Position numbers and translations under genes: made by a program
The notes under the pieces: model-generated
The model's input: only the letters and a program-made list of their open reading frames with translations
The model's database searches: none
Told to the model about the DNA's origin: nothing
Shown: positions 35,201 through 45,273 of the stretch, piece by piece
Layout of the letters: each line of letters begins with the position of its first letter
Position numbering within the stretch: position 1 is the stretch's first letter
Assembly (NCBI GenBank): GCA_027924585.1
Contig: BSBM01000592.1
Location: 4,012,001-4,076,000, forward strand
Direction: 5' to 3'
Length of the DNA: 64,000 nt
Source of the DNA: Larix kaempferi
Lineage: Eukaryota; Streptophyta; Pinopsida; Pinales; Pinaceae

Positions 35201-35415
35201 TCACAGGAAAAATTTTAATGGAGAAAATGTCAGGGGAATTTGAAATGTTAAATATGCTAATTTCAACTTGTGCAAACCTTCTTCCTATTTCTTATGCAGG
35301 TCATATCGAGATGCGAGTCTTGGTGAAGGAAATGACCAGTTATGACCTACCCACAGTTGACCAATGGAATTATGTGGAGAAGTACGGAAAGACCAGATAT
35401 TCTGTTCATACCTAG
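32209..35415 (+). CDS. 1068-aa coiled-coil protein carried in the long LTR of X
   Basis: An uninterrupted ATG-started frame of 1068 codons, the longest intact non-polymerase gene in the window. Residues 1-430 look globular, with FPVFPEFVSWCAENYSREER near 58 and KIEPAELIRALEADLP near 100, a pattern resembling extra ORFs of plant Tat/Athila-type elements. Residues 430-600 are acidic and low-complexity. They hold a SUMO-interaction-like IMIIDDEE (477-484) flanked by basic KR (471-472) and KGKRLK (487-492) clusters, a possible bipartite nuclear signal. Residues about 632-825 form a long coiled coil, and 830-1068 are predominantly helical. There is no zinc knuckle, protease or transmembrane signature. 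The function is unknown; a nuclear or particle scaffold role is only inference. It lies upstream of, not downstream of, the primer-binding site. Confidence 0.8.
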   Translation: METVQDIDVIRSKDALEDRDEDVYDTLIRFPVSDVKIKLSELLKEGIDPHRVHQSSLIAFCPDQFPVFPEFVSWCAENYSREERVILNNQKTRAICKIEPAELIRALEADLPQTLDPEVFSEVSIIENFHHASQSDREMFLSTCLRPETSISELPYPLDINLFNENTQLVLTPLAVVLGLDTDLYKTEFQLSLLYRISIVQSGIDESQIPRLNFETFIAERIHDQMVNFSTHRHFRFQTFLMRMIMVSSQEELQFPEIVFTTPLENNMFNFINYMLSAFFKMIFGKNLPRVLPEMQVSMQLNTEYATGDWFLSKDSTVVRLYGFKHEPYVLPAFLTLRIFALEFLRQKLIVEDNNFLVHRQATDIKYPFTLGPFTIKNKNAAVYIEKLLKDMNFGTDAAMEYDPLNIISKRRIEHRIKALNHQTVEGMADRANWLEYKEENIPDTPDKEMSLEEATAGAESEINTALVGSKRPIQDIMIIDDEETEKGKRLKTDESQELTTISEEAKTTEDEIPEVTVKEYNIEETPVGGNVNRPRNIMDVFDEHSKNKQESAKQTSQLFPKVRNISNNEVSLFTSRNIKENSLKFSVVTKNKIAEMKIDLSKVNAPDKILLHRQTGEVIYSDYLGATLRADKLKNSVDKLNNQLRQEKAENKSRQQQIKKLQMDLINKDGDAATKLLKEKEDVILTLRRKLKIPDTVLIQGAELTVLEKEKEELSNEVNDVTAKMLKLSDEKDCWEKERFILEEQLATARKQLVENNQQQVQTSSVEDKTGVDGILQAMSQISLKDNEIKLLKAEVQKLKEENEVKEKEIKTLQANNQELSSNNKGLAAHATGQAAMQGCKHMVWDQIIKEVEKLRPYLDYIRIKEKVAKDAFESCRAIRESLNRKPKEIAQRAITFLNSLSEADLTAMSITNRISVITWARRILAKYSHVENVEAKAGEIRKEVIQFKKQFEKLVNKGFPAFWNENSELIPPNDYKRLLFDIRMDHRNFQQLDHMLTGKILMEKMSGEFEMLNMLISTCANLLPISYAGHIEMRVLVKEMTSYDLPTVDQWNYVEKYGKTRYSVHT

Positions 35416-35430
35416 ATGCATTTGAAACTC

Positions 35431-35482
35431 TTGCCATGTGGCAAAGGGATGATATCCAAAAAGGTTTTGCCAAGTGGCAAAA
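35431..35482. repeat. Two perfect palindromes after the X ORF stop
   Basis: TTGCCATGTGGCAA (35431-35444) and TTTTGCCAAGTGGCAAAA (35465-35482) are inverted repeats with 2-base centres and share the TGCCA/TGGCA arms. They start 15 bases after the stop codon. They could be protein-binding sites or 3' RNA hairpins. Confidence 0.8.
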
Positions 35483-35699
35483 AGACATTTTTATTTTAAA
35501 TTTGTAATATTATTTGAAAGACAGTTGTGGGTCACTCGAAGACAGTTATCTTTAGTTAAACATTCTTAATCATTAGTTAAAAGAAGCGGTTATGTGGAGC
35601 TTCTTCTAAAAATTTTTGTATAAAAAACAATGGAGGTCATTGTTGAAAGGGTTGGAAATTTTTTGAGAAACAAGTATGTTTTGAAGTTATTTTTGAAGA

Positions 35700-35705
35700 A
35701 ATAAA
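35700..35705 (+). terminator. Possible polyadenylation signal of X
   Basis: AATAAA about 285 bases after the ORF stop and about 610 bases before the primer site, in keeping with the R/U5 border of an LTR. One hexamer alone is weak evidence. Confidence 0.35.
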
Positions 35706-36319
35706 AGCAGTACAGTGATGGTACCTATCTTTTGATATCAGAGATTCATGAGTTAATCAGTCTTACAGTCTGTTATTCTCCTTATCTTTACATGTGCATG
35801 TTTATCTTCTTCGTTATGTCTCCCATAGTGTTTTCTTCCATATTTAAATGAGCACTTGAAATAACTTGAGATTCATACCGATTATGCCTCATTTTATTTG
35901 CATTTAAATATCCATTATATTCTCCAAAGTTGGCAATAGATTCATCTTGGATAGATGCCTGTTGTTGATGGAATGTCTTTACTTCTTTCTATGCCACCTG
36001 AAAAATCAAATTGACTGTAATATGATTACTATATTGCCTCTGTGAAAATTTGTATGGTGAAAATCTCTTACTGGTTTATTCTACATTTGAAAGCTTTGAC
36101 TCCATGCCCAATGTTTCTTGTTTACCTTTTCGACCAGAAAATATTTTTTGAGAAATTCTAAAAGAACCCTTTGTATATTTTAGCCTTCACATATATATCA
36201 AGAGAGAGCCCTCTCTGGTAGAGAAAATGGCTAGTTCTTTTACCTAAAGCTTGGTTTGAAATAGGTTACCTTAGGTCTTATTTTCTTACAACCGGAATAA
36301 AATCTAAGTGCTAACATTT

Positions 36320-36337
36320 TGGCGCCGTTGCCGGGGA
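36320..36337 (+). other. Primer-binding site of X (tRNA-Asp type)
   Basis: TGGCGCCGTTGCCGGGGA is the well-known primer site of plant Athila/Tat Gypsy elements, complementary to a tRNA-Asp 3' end. It follows the CTAACA end by three bases and precedes gag by about 150 bases. Confidence 0.92.
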
Positions 36338-36489
36338 ACGAAAGTGAAATTTTCCCTGGGAGAAACGACAAAGAAAGCTCAAATTTCTTGGGCAAAGAAG
36401 TTTGAAACAAGTTGGTTGTAGATATTGCCCTGGCGACTTCACTTGTGACAGTTTTTAGAAAGTTTTGAGAGTAAGTTGAGAAAGACATT

Positions 36490-39400
36490 GTGGCTACAAG
36501 AAGGAATCCCGGTTCACAGTTCTTTTCAGGCGTAGATAATCCAGAAAAGCTCCTCAAGACGGAGAAAGTCAAAGGCAAGACGAAAGAAGGTATTTCTCAG
36601 TTTTCGAATATATTCCCTTCTTTGCAAGAACATTTGTTTGAGGAAGAAAATATTGGTTCAAGTGAAAAGATTCTGTTTAGAACTAAGTCAGATTCTGATT
36701 TGAAAGAAACAAAAGTTGATCCACAAAGTTTGTGGGACTATTCTTTAAAATCTGTTTGGGAAAATTTACAAAGATCTGAGAGGAAAGCACCTGAAATATC
36801 CAAAGCCCAAAGAATACCTGTACAGGGTAATAGACAACAGGCGACGGTAGTTGCACCTTATAATCCACCACCCATGGCTGCCAGATTTGCTCCTTTGGTT
36901 TTGCCAACAGTTTTACATGATTTGCCCCAAAATTATGCACAGAGAATCTTTACTTTTGATAATGAGGGAAATTATACAGCACAGCAACATGTTGATAATT
37001 TCAGCGATTTTATTGATTTAGAAGAAGTAGATTTTGATGATGCTAAAATGAGGTTGTTTGCTCAAAGCTTGAGAGGTGAAGTGAAAAAATGGTTTAGAGC
37101 TTTAGCCGCTGGATCTATTGCAAATTATGATGCCTTTACAACCCTTTTTATCGAAAGGTGGGAAGATCAGAAAAATCCTTCACAAGTATTGACCCAGTAT
37201 AACAATCTGAAAAAGGGAGGTTTTGAGTCAGTTCAGGAGTTTTCTGCCAGATTTATGAAAGTCTACAATTCAATCCCAACAGATATAAAACCTCCAGTAG
37301 GAGCAGCCAAGTTACATTATGCAGATGCTTTTGAAGGTGATTTCTCATGCACATTAAGAGAAAGAAGATCTACTACTTTAGCAATAATGATGAAAGATGC
37401 AGTAGAAGTTGAGGCTAATATGATGGCTTCTGGAAAAATGAGGCATAGAGATATGGATAGAAAGAAACTTAGAGAAGATAATCAAAATACAGCTTCTTCT
37501 TCATCTTCCTCTACATATGTAAAATTCGAAGTAATGATGAAAACTATGGAAAAGTTGCTAGAAAGATTAGTAGTGGATAACAAAGCTCCAAATAAAGAAC
37601 AAGCAGAACCTCAAATCAGAAACCCGAATTTTAGGAGGCCTTTTGTTCCAGCTATAAGGCCAAGAGAACAGCGAAACCCAAGGAATGCAGAAGAAGATCA
37701 AATCCGACCTCCTTTTCCTGAAAATTATATCGTTGGAGAAGCTGAAGCCGAAATACCTGAAGGAGATATTCACCATTGTGGCAGTTCCGATCCAGAAGTG
37801 TATTTGACTAAACAGGAGCATGATATGTTCATGGTAGAAGGAGAATGTTGTAGTTTGGAGATAGGAAGTGATCAATACCAGATTGGTTATCAAAATGCCA
37901 TAAACGATCTTCAAAGAAAGATAAATCTGAGGAACCGAGATGTTGTAATTGACAAAGGGAAAGAACCAATAGGCAAGTCAAAAAGAAATGCTGATAAAGC
38001 TTCTACTAGTCAGTCTGAAACACAAGCTAAAAGAAAAGAAAATGAAGATGTGCCCCAGGTCGTTCCAGATAGCAAGAAAGATCCAATGAAGGAAAGTGAT
38101 AAAAATTTGGTTCCTTTCAACATACAGAATGAAATGTCAAAAGTCAAGATTTCAGTACCCTTTAATGAAATTCTGAAGAACAAGGAATACAAAGAACAAA
38201 TTTTCAAGATGATGCAGGTAGAAAATCGGGTGGAAATAGACACTTTGGAATTAGATGATGATAATCCCAATATCTGTTTAGGATCAAGAATGGAAGACAA
38301 TAGTTTGGAAGAAGTTTCTCCCTTCTATGTGAATTTGGATATTCATGATAAAGTAGTGCATAACTGTATGTTGGATTCTGGAGCTTCTCATAATTTGATG
38401 CCCAAACTTGTAGTAGAATCTTTGGGATTGGAAATCACAAGACCATATGATGACTTATTTTCTTTTGATTCAAGGAAAGTTAAATGTTTAGGGTTGATTA
38501 AAGATTTGACAGTCAATCTCAGTAAAATACCAGCCAAAGGTATTCTTATGGATGTGGTGGTTGCTGATATTCCTGCAAAGTTTGGTATGTTATTGTCCAG
38601 GTCATGGGCCTCAAAGTTAAAGGGAACTCTACAAATGGATATGTCTTTCGCTACTATTCCGGTGTTGGGGGTACACAGAAGATTGTATACTGAAAAGAGA
38701 GCTTCTTATTTGGTAAGTGATCTAAAAGAGCCTGAAAAACATGCCATATATGCATTAGACACTGATTTGGGTTCTTGCATTTTGTACAATGATGTTGAAT
38801 CTAAAGAAAAGATTGATTTAATTGAACCTAAAGAAAATGAGAAGGAAAGATTGTTAAGAGAAAAGATCAGAAGAGAAGGTACTTGGACGATGCACTTTGA
38901 TGGAGCTAGAAGCAGAGAAGGAGCTGGAGCAGGAGTATGGATAATTACACCTGACAGAGAATTTCTAATGTTTTCTTACCAATTGAATTTTGAATGTACC
39001 AACAATGTTGCAGAATATGAGGCTTTAATTCTGGGATTGAATGTGTTGAAGGGTTTGAAAGCAAAAAAGATTGAGGTATTTGGAGATTCTGAATTGGTTA
39101 TAAATCAGGTAAAAGCTATTTATCAGACCAAACACCCTAAAATGAGGTCCTATAGGAATGAAGTGTGGGATTTACTGGAAAACTTTTTCGATGAACATGA
39201 TGTTATCTCAATTCCCCGGGTTAGCAACACTGTAGCAGATTCTTTAGCCACTGCAGGAGCTGCGTTCAAAACTCCCATCTTTTCTAAAAAGGAATATAAT
39301 ATTGAAGTCATACATAGACCATCTATTCCAGACAATGTCAAACATTGGCAGGTCTTTGAAGATGACCAACAGATCAAACGCTTTTTGGAAATGACAGATG

Positions 39401-41631
39401 AGTTCAACTACAGATCTATTGATGCAGAAGGTGATGAGATGGGTCCAGATGAAGTGGATTCTCCAGAGGAAGCCGAAAAATTCAAGCAGAGGATCGGAGG
39501 TAAGGATATTATTCAACTGAAGAATAATGTTATCCCTAGAGGTTTAATTCCTTTAGAAAAGCTATTTGATAAAAATGATGTGGTAAAGAATCCAAAGATT
39601 GAACCGAAACCTGAAGATGTAAAAGATTATAATTTGGGTTCTGAAAAAGATCCCAAATTGGTAAAACTTTCAAAGAAATTACCAAGAAAAGAAGAAGATA
39701 AAAGTGTGGAAGTAATGAAAAGGTTTTCAGATGTTTTTGCTTGGAGCTATGAGGATTTAAAGGAATATGATATTTCTGTTATACAGCATACAATTCCAAT
39801 TAAACCAGATGAAAAGCCTTTTAAACAGAAATTAAGAAGAATAAATCCCAAGCTACTGCCAGTGATAGAAAAAGAGGTGAGGAAGTTGTTTGATGCTAAG
39901 ATAATTGTGTCTCTGAGGTTTTCCAAGTGGTTAGCCAATTTAGTACCTGTAAGAAAAAAGAATGGAGAAATAAGGCTGTGTGTGGATTTTAGAAACTTGA
40001 ACAGAGCTTCTTTGAAAGATAATTATCCACTTCCTAAAATGGACCAGGTTTTACAGCAAGTGGTGGGAGCCGAGAGAATTTCCATGTTAGATGGTTTTTC
40101 GGGTTATAATCAAATCAAAGTTCATCCAGAAGATCAAGAAAAAACTGCTTTTACTACTCCTTGGGGAACGTTTATGTACGCCAAAATGCCATTTGGTCTG
40201 ATGAATGCAGGCGCAACATTTCAGAGAGCTATGGATATTGCATTTGCAGATGAAAGGGACAAAATTGTGGTGGTATACATGGATGATATCACTGTTTATT
40301 CAAAGAACGCTGCTGATCACTGGAAGCATTTGGAAAGAGTCTTCATAAAATGTAGAAGGTTTGGAATTTCATTAAATCCAAAGAAATCGCATTTTTGCAT
40401 GGAAGAGGGAAGGTTATTGGGACACATCATATCCAAAGAAGGCATTAAGATCGATCCGGAGAGAGTATCTGCAATACAAAAGGTAGGAATCCCTAGGAGT
40501 AAGAAAGAGATTCAGTCATTCATAGGAAGGGTAAATTGGTTGAGGAGGTTCATTCCCAGTTTTGCTGAAATTTTGAGAAATATAACTGAAATGTTGAGAA
40601 AAGATAGAGAAATTAAGTGGAATGAAGAGGCACGAAAATCATTTGACAACATTAAAAAAGCATTGACTGAAGCACCGGTGCTAATTAGTCCGGATTATAC
40701 AAGGGATTTCATTATGTTTACTTATGCATCAGAACACACAGTGGCTGGGGTATTGTTGCAGAAGAATCAAGAAGGTATAGAACAGCCTATTGCATTTTTT
40801 AGTAAGATTCTGAGAGATGCAGAATTAAAATACAACATCATGGAAAAACAAGCTTATGCTTTGGTGAAAGCATTGAAAGATTTCAGGATATATATTTTGC
40901 ATTTTCATACAATAGCACATGTTCCATCAGCAGCAGTAAAAGACATTCTTACGCAACCAGATCCTGAAGGGAAAAGAGCAAAATGGATAGCAGTATTGCT
41001 GGAATATGACCTGGACATTAAACCCACCAAATTAGTAAAAGGTCAAGGTTTAGCTAAAATGATGACAGAAACAAATTGGGATTCCCTCAGTATGAATTTT
41101 ATGGCTGAAACTTCGTCCGAGGATGTTCCAAAGTCACCAATAATTGAAGATTTCTCTTTATCTCCCTGGTACTCAGACATCGTATATGTCTTACAAAATC
41201 TCCAAGCACCCGCAGACATGGAAAAAACGAGGGCTAGGTCAGTAAAATTGAAAGCTGCAAAGTTTTGCATATTGGACGGGAATTTGTTTTGGAAAGATCC
41301 AGGAGGAATATTGTTAAATTGTCTTTTAGAGAATGAGGCACAGCATATTATGGTGGAATTTCATAAAGGTATGTGTGGAGGACATCATTCATGGAAGGCT
41401 ACAATAAACAAAATTCTTAGAGCTGGTTTTTACTGGCCTAGCATGTACTCCGATGTGTATAAAGAAATAACAAAATGTCATGAATGTCAAATTTTCTTTT
41501 TGCTGGTTTTTCTTATGCTATATTTGCAGTTCCGCTGTCAAGGCGCTGACGGTGGGATTGATAAAATGACTACCCTGATCACTCATCAATACCTTTGGGC
41601 AGTGAAACCGAGTGATGATGTTGTCGAATAA
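36490..41631 (+). CDS. Gag-pol polyprotein of X: gag, PR, aRNase H, RT, gRNase H, INT start
   Basis: A stop-free frame of 1713 codons. Gag capsid spans about residues 150-330 ([13 protein letters not shown] to [12 protein letters not shown]). The protease motif DSGAS starts at 629. An archaeal-like RNase H has Asp804 (HFDGA), Glu842 (VAEYEA), Asp866 (FGDSEL) and Asp917 (VADSLA). RT has Asp1201 ([10 protein letters not shown]) and YMDD at 1263-1266. The RNase H after RT is degenerate: the first Asp is Tyr1412 (TYASEH), and the later DH and AD motifs are lost. The integrase zinc domain begins at His1625 and ends CHEC (1663-1666). Everything after about residue 1668 is out-of-place sequence, including Y antisense. 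The frame opens with GTG (36490) after an in-frame TAA at 36472, so the original ATG has probably mutated; the next in-frame ATG is at 36874, inside the N-terminal region. Confidence 0.9.
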   Translation: MATRRNPGSQFFSGVDNPEKLLKTEKVKGKTKEGISQFSNIFPSLQEHLFEEENIGSSEKILFRTKSDSDLKETKVDPQSLWDYSLKSVWENLQRSERKAPEISKAQRIPVQGNRQQATVVAPYNPPPMAARFAPLVLPTVLHDLPQNYAQRIFTFDNEGNYTAQQHVDNFSDFIDLEEVDFDDAKMRLFAQSLRGEVKKWFRALAAGSIANYDAFTTLFIERWEDQKNPSQVLTQYNNLKKGGFESVQEFSARFMKVYNSIPTDIKPPVGAAKLHYADAFEGDFSCTLRERRSTTLAIMMKDAVEVEANMMASGKMRHRDMDRKKLREDNQNTASSSSSSTYVKFEVMMKTMEKLLERLVVDNKAPNKEQAEPQIRNPNFRRPFVPAIRPREQRNPRNAEEDQIRPPFPENYIVGEAEAEIPEGDIHHCGSSDPEVYLTKQEHDMFMVEGECCSLEIGSDQYQIGYQNAINDLQRKINLRNRDVVIDKGKEPIGKSKRNADKASTSQSETQAKRKENEDVPQVVPDSKKDPMKESDKNLVPFNIQNEMSKVKISVPFNEILKNKEYKEQIFKMMQVENRVEIDTLELDDDNPNICLGSRMEDNSLEEVSPFYVNLDIHDKVVHNCMLDSGASHNLMPKLVVESLGLEITRPYDDLFSFDSRKVKCLGLIKDLTVNLSKIPAKGILMDVVVADIPAKFGMLLSRSWASKLKGTLQMDMSFATIPVLGVHRRLYTEKRASYLVSDLKEPEKHAIYALDTDLGSCILYNDVESKEKIDLIEPKENEKERLLREKIRREGTWTMHFDGARSREGAGAGVWIITPDREFLMFSYQLNFECTNNVAEYEALILGLNVLKGLKAKKIEVFGDSELVINQVKAIYQTKHPKMRSYRNEVWDLLENFFDEHDVISIPRVSNTVADSLATAGAAFKTPIFSKKEYNIEVIHRPSIPDNVKHWQVFEDDQQIKRFLEMTDEFNYRSIDAEGDEMGPDEVDSPEEAEKFKQRIGGKDIIQLKNNVIPRGLIPLEKLFDKNDVVKNPKIEPKPEDVKDYNLGSEKDPKLVKLSKKLPRKEEDKSVEVMKRFSDVFAWSYEDLKEYDISVIQHTIPIKPDEKPFKQKLRRINPKLLPVIEKEVRKLFDAKIIVSLRFSKWLANLVPVRKKNGEIRLCVDFRNLNRASLKDNYPLPKMDQVLQQVVGAERISMLDGFSGYNQIKVHPEDQEKTAFTTPWGTFMYAKMPFGLMNAGATFQRAMDIAFADERDKIVVVYMDDITVYSKNAADHWKHLERVFIKCRRFGISLNPKKSHFCMEEGRLLGHIISKEGIKIDPERVSAIQKVGIPRSKKEIQSFIGRVNWLRRFIPSFAEILRNITEMLRKDREIKWNEEARKSFDNIKKALTEAPVLISPDYTRDFIMFTYASEHTVAGVLLQKNQEGIEQPIAFFSKILRDAELKYNIMEKQAYALVKALKDFRIYILHFHTIAHVPSAAVKDILTQPDPEGKRAKWIAVLLEYDLDIKPTKLVKGQGLAKMMTETNWDSLSMNFMAETSSEDVPKSPIIEDFSLSPWYSDIVYVLQNLQAPADMEKTRARSVKLKAAKFCILDGNLFWKDPGGILLNCLLENEAQHIMVEFHKGMCGGHHSWKATINKILRAGFYWPSMYSDVYKEITKCHECQIFFLLVFLMLYLQFRCQGADGGIDKMTTLITHQYLWAVKPSDDVVE

Positions 41632-42297
41632 GAAACGCGCTGCTGTTGCGGCAGAGCAATCTACAACTGGTGCAGCCTCCGCTCATCTTGTCAAATAATC
41701 TGTCGCTGTGATGATGTATCTTGCACTAGTGTGCTTCCCAGGTGGGTTGATAGGGCCCACGAAATCCACTTCCCATTTATCAAATGGATGCAGTGTAACT
41801 TGAGGCTTTAATGGAATCTCATCCCTCCTAGAGGGTTTCCAAGTTCTTTGACAGACATCGCAGGTTCGCGCATAATCTGTTGCATCATTGTGAAGTGTCA
41901 GCCACCAAAGTCCTGCCCGAAGCACCTTTCTGGCAGTCGCACGACCGCCATAGTTCCCACCAGCTACTCCCGCATGTGCTTCTAACAAGATATTCCCTTT
42001 CTCATGAGGCAAGACACAGCGACTCAATATCTTGTCCGATCCCAGTTTGTATAACTCGCTTGCAATCAGCGGGAAGTCTGCGGCCTTGACCACCAACTGC
42101 TTCTTCTGACTGGTGGTAAACCCCTTCGGTGCGGTGCCTGACGCCAGAAAGTGAATGATTTCTTCATAGTACTCATTAGCTACTTCAACCTTAAATAGTT
42201 GCGCATCGGGCAACCCATCTTCAATGTTGGTGGGTTCCTCTCCTATCTCAAGTCGCGGCAGATGATCTGGTCCTGCGTTCAAGCATCCTGGATTCAC
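41507..42297 (-). pseudogene. Y integrase, N-terminal and core part
   Basis: Reading leftward, the zinc domain has LLEAHAGVAGGNYGGRATAR (second His replaced by Asn) and YARTCDVCQRTWKPSRRDE. The DDE core follows with KWEVDFVGPINPPGKH and, past a stop at 41698, [12 protein letters not shown] and ALTAEL near 41530. The protein then breaks at HKKN (about 41507), and its continuation TPYHPQENW is at 31266. The join is separated only by X. Confidence 0.88.
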
Positions 42298-42303
42298 AAT
42301 TAC

Positions 42304-43652
42304 TTAAAAATAGAACTCCTGAAAAAGAAGTAGCCAGCGACATATCTTCCCCCCCAACACAGGCTTGTTGAACAAATATTTTAATGCAGAGTGGTCTATG
42401 AACATCTTAAAGTGACCGCCTAATAGGTAATGTCTGAACTTCTGCAGCGCATATACCATCGCCAGAACTTCCCTCTCTGTCATTGTATAGTTTTTCTCTA
42501 CAGACGACAACATCCGACTTGCAAACGCAATGGGGTGATCCAATCCCCTTTCCCTTGGCTATGCGAGCACTACTCCCATCACTATTGATGAGGCATCGAT
42601 GTGGACATGGAATTCCTTGCTCCAGTCCGGAAATACCAGTATTGGCGCTGAATCCATATTAGCCTTTAGCATTTCAAAACTAACTTGACATTTAAGACTC
42701 CACTGGAATACGACATCTTTCTTCAGCAACTTCTCCATAGGGGCTGTGATCGCTGCATGCCCCCGGATGAACTTGCGATAATACTCAGTGTGTCCCAACG
42801 TTTCCCTCAACTGTTTGACATTCGTCGATGGTGTTAAACTCAGAATAAGCGCAATCTTTGCTGGGTCGACTAACAACCCTGCTTGCACACAATGTGACCC
42901 AGTAATATCCCAAATGGTGCACAGAAGATGCACTTCTTCAAGTTCAACGACATCTGATGCTGTCGACAGCGCTCCAACATCAATTGCAGATTTTCCAAAT
43001 GATCGCTGATCAAGCTGTAGACTATCCAGTCATCCATGTACACCTGCAAAAAATTCTGAATGAATCCATGAAGGAAGCAATGACTACTCGAGAGAATATC
43101 TCAGGTGCATTCTTCAGTCCAAACGACATCACTGTGTACTAAAAAAACCCCATTTTGTCACAAAGGTTGTCTTGTGGCGGTCTTCTTTCACAATTTGGAT
43201 CCGATGATAGCTAGAGAATCCATCCGTGAAAGAATACATCTCTTGACCACCCACACCTTCTATCACCTCATCTATAAATGGGATCGGAAAGGGGTCATGC
43301 AAGCAGGTGCATTCAACTTCCGCTAATCGACACAAATGCGCACTTCACCGGTCTTCTTGTCCTGCACCACCATAGCACTGATCCAGTCTGAATCCTGAAC
43401 TGGTTCAATAATGCCAGCATCCAACATGCAATCAAGTTCAAATTTGACCCTTTCCTTATGGAGCGGATTTAGTGAATAGGGTCGCTGCCTAATTGGTTTG
43501 GCAGCCGGTTTCAACGGGATCTTCATCTCCCCTAGATTGCCTAAGATTCCCTTCATCTCAGAAAACTTATTAGGGAACAAGTCTTGGAATTCGTGCAATA
43601 AGTCCGTGACCTTCCCCATCATCTCATCATCCCAATAGTCCCCAATATTCAT
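42304..43652 (-). pseudogene. Y reverse transcriptase and RNase H
   Basis: RT begins near 43652 with a linker (LHEFQDLFPNKFSEMKG) and PLKPAAKPIRQRPYSLNPLH, then AGIIEPVQDSDWISAMVVQ and GEVRICVD. FTDGFSSYHRIQI carries the first catalytic Asp near 43230. The YMDD box (VYMDDW) lies near 43021-43048, in a shifted frame. Downstream come LRETLGHTEYYRKFIRGHAA, RNase H HVHIDASSIVMGVVLA near 42590, and SSVEKNYTMTEREVLAMVYA with IDHSALKYLFNK. Frameshifts near 43335 and 43130 and stops near 42556 break the gene. Confidence 0.9.
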
Positions 43653-45273
43653 GAACTTTGGACTGTCCTATGTCCCAATGTTGACCTTCTGGAGCTTCAG
43701 CGGCTGACTGATCGGATCAATTGGTGCATCTGGTGCTACCACATCGCGATTGCCTTTTGATTCTGGAATGTTGACATTCCACGGATCATCACCATCTTCT
43801 GGCCCACTAGTGATATTATAACATTCCATCATGGACTGCATCTTGCAGTGCGTATGCGGATCCGTAGGATATGCCACTAGAACAACCTTCAGAACTACGT
43901 CGCGGATGAGCTATTATGGACATCTAGGTTGGCATCCTTGAAGATGAATGCATGAGTAAAACAAACAGTCAACTCCAACCAAGTGATAATTTCCCCTCGC
44001 AATTCGGCTGCAGTATACCATGATCGCGGCATCTCGTCCAGCGTATGAACAAAGGAATGGACCCACTCATCCTTGGGTTGCAATGCCCACAACATCTGAC
44101 ATTCCATCAAATGACTGCCAGGGTCATTCCGTCCATCATATTTTCCTGTGTGGTAAAGTTCGGTGTCCCCAAAGCGAATCGTCAGCAATCTCTGGCACTA
44201 CGACCACCCTGCAATCGAATTCTTATGTGTCTCCCACCAGCGTGCTCGAGCATCCTTTAGCGCTTCCTCCAATGCCAACAATCGATGTGGCTCTGAAACC
44301 TTTTCTTCGAACGCCATAAGAAGATCAGACAAGCCGGGAAACCCGTCATATACTGGCAGTGCAACAGTTTCAGTCGCAATGCGGCATAATGACTGCGTGA
44401 CTAATCCACACTTGCGGAGTGACACCTCATGCAGGCGGTGCAACCAATTCTCTAACACGTCATCAGAGTTGGAAGACACAGATTTGAAGCTATGCCACCC
44501 AAGCTCATCATCGGTAGTCGGATAAATATAATCTTCTGAAATATTGTATGCATGGTCCATTCTGCTGGGATCTTCATCTTTTACTGGTTCAATATACCTG
44601 TGTTCTTCAGCCGGGTCCAACGGAGCTATGAATCTGAGGGCGCGGTTTTCAAAAGTCATTATCTGCTTCTTAAAGTTGATTACTACTGCACTATCGTTAG
44701 CCCATCCAATCCCCAACAACGCGGGATAGGAGATTCCCCCTTCAACTATTTCGATCACATCGAAATCATCGTATGTCTTCATTCCCTCAATGTCCACAAC
44801 CAGGTGTGGAACTCTCCCAATCAGTGTCACCTTGGCCTGATTAGCCAGCCGGAGCTGTACGGGCAACCAGCTCAGCGTGGGACTCCCCATTTTCTGCCAG
44901 GCCTGCTTAGTTAAGATGTTGACATCCGAACCAAAATCCAAAATAACTGAATCAACTTCATAGTCTCCAATTTGAATGTTCATGCGCATCTCCTTACCTA
45001 TATTCTGCCTCTGTAAGGAGTTTATTGTGGACTCTTGCCGTCCCCTGGATGGTCGCTGCAACAGCCCTTCAAGCTCGGCAAGAGCATCGGGATCCCTGGC
45101 CAGCGATAAACAACTCTCAAAAAATATCTGCAAGGCCACAGACTGCCGCGATGGATCTGCCTCTGTAGTGGCATAAAAAATAGGAGGGATGTCACAAACA
45201 ATGGCCTTACCACGATCTTTTTCCATCGCATGACGTGCCTAAAAGAATGCATCACGCTTGGAATCAATGTCAA
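43653..45273 (-). pseudogene. Y protease region
   Basis: One long open frame (45226-44198) carries the retropepsin-like motif VILDFGSDVNILTKQAWQKM near 44940, where plant Gypsy elements of this type have D-L-G-S rather than D-S/T-G. It is followed by VQLRLANQAKVTLIGRVPH and an ALLGIGWANDSAVV core. Before it lie acidic linker and gag-end sequence; after it lies a spacer toward RT with HLMECQMLWALQPKDEW. Frame changes occur near 44198 and 43890. Confidence 0.82.

Larger units (their letters stand above)
31267..36316 (+). repeat. Putative 5-kb 5' LTR of X containing an ORF
   Basis: The region starts TGTTGACACC and ends AGTGCTAACA, so the ends form a TGTT/AACA inverted pair. It is followed after three bases by a perfect tRNA-Asp-type primer site. 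A TATA box (32031) and an AATAAA (35700) suggest U3 of about 0.8 kb, R of about 3.6 kb and U5 of about 0.6 kb. No partner LTR is available because X is 3'-truncated, so the LTR assignment rests on the end sequences, the primer site and the left boundary in the Y integrase. Confidence 0.6.
31267..41505 (+). mobile_element. Tat/Ogre-like Gypsy retrotransposon X, 3'-truncated
   Basis: X sits inside the Y integrase. It begins TGTTGACACC at 31267 and ends within its own integrase zinc domain near 41495-41505, where Y resumes. Order: a long LTR-like region (31267-36316) with TATA box and a 1068-codon ORF, tRNA-Asp primer site (36320), gag, protease, archaeal-like RNase H, RT, degenerate RNase H and the integrase start. 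The two long frames have no internal stop, so X is the youngest large insertion here. The right end, 3' LTR and right target duplication are missing. A Tat/Ogre assignment follows from the primer site, the extra RNase H and the very long LTR. Confidence 0.8.

Noticed and set aside
41495-41631. C-terminal tail of the X polyprotein ([12 protein letters not shown] onward)
   Set aside because: The hydrophobic run looks like a membrane segment but is X junction sequence followed by the antisense strand of the Y integrase, so it is not an env-like domain.
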